NCBI RefSeq assembly: GCF_047663525.1
Contig: NC_092612.1
Span: 1,893,501 to 1,957,500 of the forward strand
Direction of reading: 5' to 3'
DNA: 64,000 bases
Source of the DNA: Anas platyrhynchos
Taxonomy: Eukaryota; Chordata; Aves; Anseriformes; Anatidae
Numbering within the stretch: the stretch's first letter is position 1; each line of letters opens with the position of its first letter. The position numbers and the translations under genes are program-made. Positions 31,401-41,269 of the stretch are shown here, in pieces. The notes under the pieces are model-generated. The model ran no database searches and had not been told where the DNA came from. It was given only the letters and a program-made list of their open reading frames with translations.

Positions 31401-33811
31401 GGGTCAGAGGAAAGCTGCGCTCCTTTCCCCCGGGTCTGACGCTGGGAAGAGGCCGATGAGCTTCAGGATGTGCCCAAACGACTCCTCCGTGATTGCTGGA
31501 CCCTCTTCTCTCTCCAGACAGCAGAAGCTTTACCGGCGTCATAGCCGTGATGGTGATCATAGCGCTGATAATCCTGGCTGGCCTCTTGGCCTTCTTGATA
31601 TTCCGAGGTAAGGCCCTGCCTGCAGGTCGCAGGCTCTGCAGCGCAGCCCCGCGCGTGGGCTGCTGGTGACAGAGCCCGGTGTCATTTCTCCCCCAGGCAG
31701 GAAGATCTTCAACCCCCCCACGCCCGAAGCTCCCGCTACAGGTAGGATTTGCAGGCACCCCCCACCACCCCCCGAGGAGTTTCCTTCCCTCCTCAATTTT
31801 CTTGGGGAGGTCACCAAGATCAGGAGGGAATCCAGCCACCTCCAGGGCTTGGCACCGCAGCGTAGCCGCTCTCACAGCCCCCCCAAAGCTTTAACCCCCA
31901 TGAGATGTGCTGGAGGTCATCGTCCATCCTCCCTTGAGCCCAGGTAGTGCTCGAGGCTGGGGCTGGCGAGCCCCCAGCACCTTTCTGTGCCCCCATCCTG
32001 CACGCATGGTGACAGGGACAGGCGGCCCCGAACACCCCCCCCCCCAGGTGATGCTGTGGCCGCTGGAGCCGTCCTGTGCCCCAGTCCCTCACTGGAGACC
32101 TTTGTGCCCTCCCCAAGGAAAGAAAGCGGAGCCGTGAGGACAGCGCCAAAGCACGAGAGGGACTTTGGGGACAATCTGAAGGCAGCAGCAGAGGGGGTGC
32201 AGAGAAGTGAAACAGCCCCGCTGCAGCACCGTGCCCAGCCTGAGCGACTCCTGCCTGCCTGCGCCGCCCCTAAGAGCTGCTGCCTGGATTCCTTGGGGCT
32301 GGGGGGCTTTGGGGGCAGAGCTTGAAGGTTTCCCCAAGAGCTTGGCATCGCTTTCGGGTCTGTGCCCAGGACTCAGGACACAATTGCAGCGGAGAGGCCG
32401 GGTGCAGCGAGAGGCTGCAGCACCTGCTGGTGTCTCCTCTCCCGGCATCGGCAGTGGGACGTGCCCGTGCCTTCCCAGAAGAGCTTTCCCTCGCCTTTTT
32501 TATGTGTTCATCTTGTTGTTTCGCTAAGCTGAGCTAAAGCTGGCGTGAACGGGGCAGTTCCTGCCCTTTGTTTCGTGTTTCTGTGCGCCCGGGCTGGGTG
32601 TGCAGGCGCACCCAGCAGCAGGACCGAGGCTTTCTCCAGAAGCAGGACCCAGCTCTCCCACCAGGAACAGCAAAACCTTCCCCTAAAAATTCCTCTCTGT
32701 GCAGGCCCAGGTCCCCGTGGCCATTTCAAATGACAGGCACTGAAATGATGACCCCAAACCAGGGTTATGAAGGACTTAAAAAATCCCCCCATCCTCTGTC
32801 TGACCTGACAAAGACTGACAACGCTTCTTGCTGCAATGGCTGCGGCTTAACACGGAGCGGCTAAGGCATGAAAACATCTTCTATTTAAATAAAAAAGCTT
32901 TTTTTTTCACTAGCTACTTGCTTTGACTGTCTTTGGCTGCCAGCGCACAGCAGGGTTGATGCCGGGATGTCCCCCAGCCCTCGGCGAGGAGCTGGGTGCG
33001 CACCGGGGATGCCGCAGCCGGCTCCGGTGCTGACCTGCCCCTTTTTCTCCTTGCAGAGGTGGCAGCAGAATACATGACGGTGTACGCTGAGGTCGGCATT
33101 GCCCAGCAGGTGAGTCCCTGTGGGCTCACCCCTGGCAACTCCCTTGGGGTCCCTGCGTGGGACGGGGACAGGGCGGGGGACGCGTGGTGGGGATATGGGG
33201 GGAGGACGGCAGCCGGACGGCCCCGCTTCTGTCTGCTGGTTCCTCCTGGGGACAGCGAAGGGGACAGCCCAGGGAAGCTGTCAAAGCCACAGCCACCTGC
33301 CTGTGCTTCCCCACGTGTCACCAGCACCTTGGTCCCCAGCCCCACCAAATTCAGGTGGCCTCGGCTCCCCGAGTCATTACTTCTGTGCCCTGGAAACATT
33401 AAAAAAAAAAAAGCAAACAAAATTTTTTCTGCAAATGCAGGATTTCCCTCGCTCACAGCAAAATGACCGAAAGAAGACGCCGGCCCCTGAGGTAGAGACC
33501 TCCAAAACCATTTATTCCACCGTCCAGAACATGGCCCAGGTGGGTTGGTGCTCGTGGCCATCTCCCTCGGGGAGGGGAGGCGAAACCCTGGGGGCAGAAA
33601 CGGGACCTGAGCATGGCGGGGAGGCAGCAGGAAGGGGCAGCTCGTCCCTTGAGCGCATCGCAACGCCCTGGTGCTGGGGTCAGGGGTTTGGGGCAAGGGC
33701 AGAGGGGTCACCACTGCTTTTTCTCAGGGCCCAGCACTTCTGAGCAAGTCCTCTGATGTTACCAGAGGGAGTTTGGTACATCTGTGCCCGTTTGTGACTG
33801 CAGGTGGATGA
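28403..33811 (+). CDS. SLAM-family receptor, CD84/SLAMF6-like
   Basis: Exons: 28403-28451 (signal MEVFVCLLLACFLCPAG), 30132-30416 (IgV), 30498-30764 (IgC2), 30960-30986 (nine-residue linker), 31518-31607 (membrane segment GVIAVMVIIALIILAGLLAF), 31697-31741, 33057-33109 (TVYAEV), 33441-33539 (TIYSTV) and 33728-33811. Phases agree and give 332 residues. The IgV domain has no core disulfide. The IgC2 domain has the CD2-family cysteines and ends SSRNVTV..AVCT. Two switch motifs and the position between SLAMF1 and VANGL2 point to the CD84/SLAMF6 branch, but LY9 is not excluded, so no symbol is given. Known family role: homophilic leukocyte receptors that recruit SAP. The last exon is uncertain: an acceptor at 33804 would instead give VDELGGSTLGC and a stop at 33840. 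The 27-base linker exon is also tentative and could be skipped without changing phase. Confidence 0.78.
32888..32893 (+). terminator. Candidate intronic polyadenylation signal
   Basis: AATAAA in TTTAAATAAAAAAGC, between the last juxtamembrane exon and the first switch-motif exon of the CD84/SLAMF6-like gene, followed by a T-rich stretch. If used it would give a receptor without the signalling motifs. It may also be chance. Confidence 0.25.
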
Positions 33812-35575
33812 GCTGGGCGGCAGCACGCTGGGGTGCTAGGAGCGGATCAGCCTCTACTGACCGGTCAGCGAGCTGGGTGCCACGGCGCAGACAGAGTCCA
33901 GCACAGCCGTGAGCCTGCCCTGCTCATGGTGCCAGCACGCTGGGCTGTGGCATCCCCTCCCGGCTCAGCACCACCGCCTCGGTGACCCCGGCCTCGGCAC
34001 GAGGACGTAAGCGCCTGGGGGATGCGGTGCAGGCGGAGACGCTCGTCTGGCACAGGAGCTCTGCCCGTGTTTTGGCATCTCGGTGAGACTCGGGATCCTC
34101 TTTCTGCACTTTCTGGCCAGAGAAACGTGGAACAAAACTGTGGCTGCCAACCCAGCCCTGCCACGCAGAGACCTTGCTCCTGGGAGGCTCCTGCAGCGAG
34201 CGGCATCGAGGAGGCTGCGCGAGGGGATGGGAAGACCTGAGAAGAGTCCTAAAGCCACGTTTTTTACTACACTCTTTAACTGTGCAAATACTTTGACTTA
34301 TTCGGTTATGGGACAAAGAGAAAGTAAAAATAACACTTTTAAAAACACAGTAAAGGGATAAGATAAGGGCGCACTGTGGTTTCGGCACTTGTGCTTGCTC
34401 TTTTGGTGCTTGTGAGGAGCTGGTGGAGACCTCGCAGCTCCCTCACTGCTCATGGGGTTTTCTTAGTGCCACGAGCGAGCTGTTTGCAGCCCTGCATGAG
34501 GTTCTGCGAGGTGGGAAGTGGTCTGAGGTCTTTGGCAGGCAGGAGGTGGTCTTGGGGGAAAATGGAACGAGAAGCGTGGCTGCTGCTGCTGTGCTCACCT
34601 CCTTTGGTGTGTTTATACACCAGGTTTTATTCTTGCATGATGCGCTCGCGTGTGAGGTGCTGGAGCTGCAGCATTAGGCAGCTTCCAGGCAGAGCTGTGC
34701 CGAGCAGAGCAGCTCTCCGAGATGCTTCACGGGGTGGTGGCGGCTGCACAGCCCGGGCTCGTCCCCACAGGGACCGGGTGAGGTCGGGATGCTCGGGGAG
34801 GACGCGGTGCCCAGGTCTGCATCGTCCCCAGCAGAGCTGGTGCTGAGCAGGACGTGCACCTTGCCGTCAGTTTTCCAGACAGACGCCGCACCCGTGGAAG
34901 CCTCTTCCTGTGCGTGCTGCTTCCCCCTGCTCTTTGTCTTGTCTGTGCGGATAGTAAATTATTCAGGGATGAAACCGGAGATTTCTTTGAAGTGCCTGGC
35001 ACAGGAGAGCCCTCTAGGAGCTGCTGGAATAAAAATGCGAGACACATCTGAGCTCAATTTCTGTCTGCATATTTTTTTTCTTTTTTGGAGGGGGGGGGAA
35101 CAGTCTTATTAGTGACTAACCCGTGGTGTTACTTTGTTCTCCACGTTTTCACGGTGCAGCCAGATAAGACTTGTTTTTGTGTTTTCTTGAATTTCTGCCG
35201 ATCCATTAAAAGATAAAAAAACCTCAGTGGGCCACACGCTTTGCCAAGGGATTTGCCCCTTTGGCAGCCCACCAGGGCAACATCCAGGGCTCGAAGCAGC
35301 ACCAGTGACACCGGGAAGGGGCCCAAAGGGAGCCGGGGCAGTGCTGGAGCATTGCCGCCTCCTTCGCCCACGCTGGTGATGGCCGGGGCGCCATCCCTTA
35401 CCCCATCGCAGCCCCGGCGGTGCCCCCCGGGATGCTTTCTGCCCATTAATCATCGTTTTATGTCGGCAGCACCTTTGTGTTCACAGGAAGCCGTTGGCTG
35501 GGCAGAAAGGGGAAGGAAGGCATTGCAAATTCGGCTGCGAGGAGCCGCGGTGGAGGGCTTGGAGGGGCAGAGGGG
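33812..35575. other. 3' region of the CD84/SLAMF6-like gene and spacer
   Basis: No gene or repeat array seen. A polyadenylation hexamer AATAAA lies at 35028-35033 (TGGAATAAAAATGCG), followed by a T-rich then G-rich stretch at 35,070-35,100. That is a plausible 3' end about 1.2 kb after the stop codon. Confidence 0.4.
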
Positions 35576-37628
35576 ATGGAGGCGAGCGGAGCCGGCTGGA
35601 GGTGGCTCTGTGTGGCCGTGCTCGGTGCTGGGGCTGGTGAGTGGGGCTGGGGGGGCAACACGGGGCCTTGGGGTGTCCCCACCTGCAGGGCTGGGAGGGA
35701 AGAAAGAAGAAAAGGAAGAGGAAGAGGGGGCGGCGTGAAGGCAAGGCCGCGATGGCTGCATTAGGGCAGGGTGCTGGCCCTGATATTTTATGGGGAGCAC
35801 GGCTCTGGCCTCCTGCTTTATGGCTTGGCTTGCGCACAGGGGGAGGCTTTGGGCACCCCGAGCTCGCCCAGCACCCAGGGCCCCTTGCCTGGCCCTGGCA
35901 CCAGTTGGGTGTCCCCGAGCCGTGGCCCCGTTGTGCCACCATGGCACAGCCATGGCACCGCTGGAGAGCTGCTCAGCCTCCTGCCGTGGTGCAGGATCCC
36001 GGTGGGGCTCGTGCAGCCCCGATGCCACGTGCTGCTTGGTGTGAGGTTTCAATGTCTGACCTCGAGTTCCTAATATTTGGATGTGTGAATATTTGGGGTT
36101 GGTGTCGCTGGGGCTGCTCAGCCCTAGTGTGAATTAATGAGCCTTGCGCCCAGCACTCACCCTCAAAGGAGAGGAGCTGTGGGACCAGGACGTCATCCAG
36201 CACGATGACAACCCAGAGGCTACGGGAGACCCCACAGCGGACACCAGGGACGTGGATGGGATGAAGACGTGGCCTGTGGCCTCTCCGACCCCCACTTCAA
36301 CCAGGGACCCCCCCAACATCACCGCGCCGACGCAAGCAGGCAGCCTGGGGAACCAAACCCGTGAGTGCCATGGGGCAAGGACGAGATGTGGCTCGGGGAT
36401 GTGCCACCAAATGCCACCACCCTGGAGGGTCCCCAGTGCCCCTGACCCCCTTTTGCTGGCAGCAAGCCCCCATCTCTGGTCTCTCCCCATAGGAAATGGG
36501 TCGGGAGTTCCCGTCAAGTACTGGTCCCCTGTCATCTTTGTGCTCCTTGCTCTGCTCGTGCTCTTCTTCACCTACCGGAGGACCAAGGGCGAAGGTGAGC
36601 TCCTCGCCGGGGCACCCGTGGTTGGGGCAGCCCCGCGATGGGTTCAGCAGCAAAGGGTGGTGGCAAACCCTGCCAGCCTCAAAGCACCACGAAAAGCAGC
36701 AAAATGCCACCCATGCTGGCATGGCTTGATGAGGGTTCGTGCTGGATGAGGCTTCTGTTTAATTTTGCACCTTTTGGGCTCCCCTGTGCCACAAAGCTTC
36801 GGCCTCTCCCCGTTTTGACACAAACCCGAGCTCGTGGCCTCGCCAAGCAAAACCCAAACCTGCCCACTCCTCATCCCAGCGGGAATTCGCTGTTTGTTGT
36901 TGTTTTATTAATGGCTTTTCACCCTCTCTAATGTCATGCGTGTGTCTGCCCTGCCCTGCAGGGACGCGGGAGCCAACCACCTCCATCAGCGACTTCTCAG
37001 GTGAGCCGCGAGCGGGTTCCTCGTTAGGGCAACGCTCGTTAGCGCAGCCTCTGCCCGCTCCTAGTGCCTTGACTCGGCCCCGTGTGTTGCGTTTCAGATG
37101 CGCTTGTCCAAGAGCACGACACCGCCCTCATCATCCCCGCTGCCCAGGTGAGCCGGGCACGTGGGGGCTGCTCCAGCACTTCCCCCCCTCCCCAGCCCGT
37201 GCCTCAGTTTCCCCACCTGCCGCAGTCGTGGTGAGGACGCCCGGCACCTCCTTGTGCTGCTGCTCCTCTCTTGCAGGAGGACAGGAAAGGGGCAGAGAAC
37301 CCCCACGCCCAGGAGCTGACCGAGACCACCTTCTGCCAGCCGGACCCCCCCCCAGGACAGCCGCTGCCTTCCCAGGTATTCCCCCCCCCCTCCTGGCAGC
37401 TGCCAGCCCAGGGCACAATTCTGGGCACGGTGTGCACCCAAAACACTGTGTGGGGAGGTTTTTAGGATGCTCCTGATGTGCCCTGGACACCCAGGGAGGG
37501 TTTGGGACCCCCAGGGAGGGTTTGTGCCCCCCTCAGCTCCTCCTTTTGCCTCTCCCTGACCTCAGCAGCCCGCTGTCCCTGCGGCCACCGGCGATCCCTG
37601 CAGCTCCGGGGAGCCTGGTGCCGACTGA
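35576..37628 (+). CDS. Unrecognised single-pass membrane protein, seven exons
   Basis: Exons 35576-35636, 36154-36360, 36493-36594, 36962-37000, 37098-37147, 37277-37375 and 37566-37628 join in consistent phase (1,1,1,1,0,0) with AG/GT borders. They give 206 residues. Order: signal peptide (WRWLCVAVLGAGA); a short acidic then Ser/Thr/Pro-rich ectodomain of about 70 residues with NIT, NQT and NGS glycosylation sites; a membrane segment (SPVIFVLLALLVLFFTY) with basic stop RRTK; and a cytoplasmic tail of about 100 residues with TTSISDFS, HDTALIIPAAQ and many prolines. There is no Ig domain, no cysteine in the ectodomain and no tyrosine switch motif. A polyadenylation signal follows at 37887. It sits between the SLAM cluster and VANGL2, where I know of no mammalian gene. 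I do not recognise the family. A mucin-like leukocyte protein is a guess from position and composition. Confidence 0.7.
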
Positions 37629-37886
37629 GGGCCGGCCGGGGGAGCCAGCGGCTTTTGGACAAGCTGATGGAGCACGAGGCCATCCCAGGAGGACAAATTC
37701 TAACCAGACACCCAGCGGGGGGACACGTGGATGCTGGGGGATGTGAACACCATGCACCACCTTGCTCCGAGGGATGCTCCGGCACATCGCCAAAACCCAG
37801 CGGAATGGGGACCCGCTTGGGACAGGGCTGGGCGCATTGTTCACGGCCCCCAAGGACAGGGCTTGTGGGGGGGGCACGGCCGAGCC

Positions 37887-37892
37887 AATAAA
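37887..37892 (+). terminator. Polyadenylation signal of the unrecognised membrane gene
   Basis: AATAAA in GAGCCAATAAAGCCGGG, 260 bases after the stop codon. Confidence 0.7.
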
Positions 37893-38651
37893 GCCGGGTT
37901 TCACCCCAGAAATCCTGGATTTTCTGCACCCCACGCAGCCGAGCTGTCAGTTTTTCCTGGCCCTAGGAAGGAGCGGAGGCGGCCGCGGGCCCACGCAGAG
38001 GGAAAAAGCGGGGGCTGCGGGGGCAGGAGGTTTTTTTGGCTGATTAATTAGTCACAGGAAAGGGGAAGGGGGGGGGGGGAAACCACGCAGCTACCGTGCC
38101 GGCAGCTCATTTGCTGAGCGTTTGAAGTCATCACGGGGCAAAGGCGGGGTGAGAGAAAAGGGAAGGTGGCGAGGGCTGGAAATAACCATGGGGGCACCCT
38201 GGGGGTGGCAGCCCGGGAAGGGCAAAGAAGCCAAAAAATCCATCGCAGGGAAGCGAGCAGCTCCCGATGCGTGCAGCTGGATGGATGCTGTCCCCACGGC
38301 TGGTGACACCGAGACATCCCTGGGTTAAGCTGGTCCCTGCCTTGGCGTCTCCTTTTCCTGCTCCCCCCGGTGCCAGCGCACAGCCCCACGTAAGGTGCAG
38401 GGAGGGAGGTGGGCAGGTGATGCTCGGGGAGGCTGATAGTGGGGGAAAAAAGGTGCTAAAGCCAAAGGAAACGCTGACGCCCGGTGCTGGTGAATCAGCG
38501 GGGGGCCAGGGGGGGTGTTTTGGGGGCGCAGGTGCTGGCACATCCGCTGCCTCTGTGCTCAGGGTGCGCATCCTGTAAGGGGGGCGAGGTGGGGGCTGCG
38601 CCCCGAAGGGTTTGGGAGTTTCTCCTGTTGCACCCCAGGGCCTTCGTCGTG
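37893..38651. other. Convergent intergenic spacer, left part
   Basis: Nothing recognised. GC-rich, with a run of eleven G at about 38068-38079. Confidence 0.4.
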
Positions 38652-39090
38652 CAAACCCCGAATCCCTGTCCCCATTAGCTCCAAATCCTGGGCCCCATAA
38701 ACCCCAGGCACGTGGCTCTATGAACCCCAAACCTGTGTCCCCCCAAAACCCTAAGCCTGTGACTCCATAAACCCCAAACTGCTGGCCAAGTAAACCCCAA
38801 ATCCTTTTATCCACAATCCCCAAATCTTTGGTCCCATAAATCCCCTGTCCTTAGCCCCATAAAACCCAAACCCTTGGCTCCAGAAACCCCAAAACGAGGG
38901 CTCCATAACCCCCCAAATCTTTCCTCTGTTAACCCCAAACCAAAGGTTCCATAACCCCCCAGATCTTTCCTCAAACCCTTGGCTCCAGAAAACCCCAAAC
39001 CCTTGGCTCCATAAAACCCCTAAAACCCCAAACCCTTGGCTCCGTTAACCCCAAACCTTGGCCCCCCAAGCCCCAAACCTTCACCCCAAG
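38652..39090. repeat. Minisatellite, ACCCCAAACCCTTGGCTCCATAA-type units
   Basis: About fifteen to eighteen diverged units of roughly 25-30 bases built on AACCCCAAACC and TTGGCTCCATAA. The best-conserved units are at 38,860-39,060. It lies between the convergent 3' ends of the membrane gene and VANGL2. The core AACCCCAAACC recalls degenerate C-rich repeats but is not the vertebrate telomere hexamer. Confidence 0.85.
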
Positions 39091-39287
39091 AGCCCTGAGC
39101 ACCCTCCTAGGGCAGGGACCAGTTTCCCCGAGCGCTCTCTGGAGGTCGCCTCCTGCTGCTGCAGGGCACGGATCCGGATCCGGCCCTGACCCCACACCGA
39201 GCAGGGTTTGGAGTGGGTGCTGCAAAGCGCCGGGGGGGGTCATGGGGGGGAAGATAAAGCCAAAAAAAAAAAAAAATGTCCAACGGG

Positions 39288-39485
39288 TTTATTTTATTAA
39301 AAAAAAAAAAAAAAATTAGATCCTCTATGAAAAAAAAAAAAAAGACAAAAAACCAACTTCCTAACACTGCCATAATGCTTCGATCCACTGCAAACTGTAA
39401 AAACAAGCTTTTTATATATTAAAAAACAATTTTACATTTTACAATTTTCTACACGCATGCACAAGGGCTCGGCTCTGCGGAAACA

Positions 39486-39516
<31 letters not shown>

Positions 39517-41269
39517 GAAAAAAGGTGAATTCTTCTTAAACTCCAAGTGGAAAATCCCCCTCCCACCCCCCCCCAAGGCCTACAACATCCACTCTCACTC
39601 ACTGAAGTCTTTTTGCAGTAAAACACCCCCAAACCGGGCTCCCGGCGGCACCAGCCCCCCCCGAGGGGCTCCGGCACCCGGGGGGGCTCCGGCGCGGCGG
39701 TGCTGGTGTAAACGGGACTGGAAGCTGGCACGGGACGGACGCTGGCACGGCGGGGACCTGGCGGGGCCATAAAAACACAGAAACTCCAGAAAAATGGAGA
39801 TTTCCTAGGAATTCGGAAAGGTGGCGCCCCCCACCCCACCGCCGCTGCGTCCCCCCACAAGCTTGTGCTGGGCGAGCCCTTGAAATCCACTGGGGAGCCT
39901 CTCTCTGGTACTGGTATTTACTGGGGAAGCCCCCAGCCCCCCTGGGGTGCGTCACAGCGAGGGAATTTGGCAGGTCTCGCCGCCGAGCGACCCCAAATGG
40001 CTCGGGGTGCCGCGGTCACCCCCCGTGAGCCTCCCCCAGCACAAAAGCCAGATGAAAAAAATAAAATAAAATAAAAACAACAGGAAAAAAAAAAAAAAAA
40101 AAACCATGAGGTATTTGCAACCTTAACAAAACCAAGGGAAGGCAAAAGCTTCTGTGGGCACGGGGGCCCTGCGGGCGCTCGGTGCCCCACGGCGATGGCA
40201 CCGTGGGTCTGAGCGCTGCGGGGTCCCCTCGCTCAGCCCCCCCCGGGGGCCACCACGTCCCCATCTCCACCGCAGGACGCAGATTTTGGACCTTGGTGAC
40301 CCAAGACCCCTTTGCAAAGAAGCCACCCAGGGCCAGCAGCGGAGCCCGAGGGGAGCTTAGGGTCGTTCTGCAGCAAACCAAAGGGTGCTGTGCCCCCCCC
40401 AAATCCTGCAACCCCTCGCCCTCACCGGCCAGCCCGGTGCCACGGATGAGGCTGGGATGATTTTTGCCCCATTCCAGCACAATTTGGGCTCTTGCCACGC
40501 TGCAGGAACGGTGCAAAGCCCCCCCGTGCTCGGAGCTGGCAGGGTGGGTTGCAGGGACGCTGATCTCCTCGGGGGCACACGCACCGCCGCCGAAAAGCCG
40601 CTTTTTGCCTTAAAACCCCAACTTTCTCTTGCTTTTGTTAAGAGGCGAGCGTGGAAAACGGTGGGGAGGCGAGGACCTGCCCGCGGCAGCGTCGCCGCTT
40701 CGGGTCCTTCCCCGGCGGCCGGGGAGGGGTTCATAGCAGCCACAGATCGCAGAGGTGTTTGCAAAATACTCCAAAAGTCTCGATTTTTTAAAAACCAGCC
40801 CCGGACGCCGGGCGGTGCTTTAAGGCCAGAGGCAGGACAGTCGCCAGGTAGAAAACGGGAAAGCGCGGGGAGGGCGGGGGGGGGTCCGCCAGACCCGGCC
40901 GCGCTGCAAAGACGCTGGTGAAGGAAATTCAACGGATGAGGGTTAGCCCTTGAGTTATGGCACCGAGGGACGCCGTCGCCTTCCCGGCTGCGCCACCGTC
41001 CTGCGCTGGATGCGCCTCCTGGGGGATTGCTACAAGGACCTGGGTTTCGGGGAGCGCGGGGACGAGGAGGAAGGGGCTCGGCTCGCCCGACGGGGACCCG
41101 AGCCGGAGGGCGAGCGGTGGCCACAGGTTGGTGGCGGGGCCAGGCGCGGGCACTGCTTCCAGGTGCCTGCCGCAGTCCTGCCCTCCGGCCACGGCCTCGC
41201 TGAGCCTCGGCAGAGGTGGGGAGGACGAGGCGGGGTGGCCCCCCCGGCCCCTCTCCACCCCTCGTCAGC
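39288..41269 (-). other. VANGL2: VANGL2 3' UTR with polyadenylation signals
   Basis: Minus-strand AATAAA hexamers lie at 39288-39293 and 39293-39298 (TTTATTTTATT on the plus strand). They are about 2 kb past the VANGL2 stop. The interval contains several A runs on the plus strand, so T runs in the mRNA (39299-39315, 39331-39343, 39485-39512, 40086-40104), and no competing reading frame. I take it as the 3' UTR; its exact end is inferred. Confidence 0.65.

Noticed and set aside
38652-39090. Interstitial telomere repeat
   Set aside because: Units are AACCCCAAACC-type with long spacers, not TTAGGG/CCCTAA hexamers.
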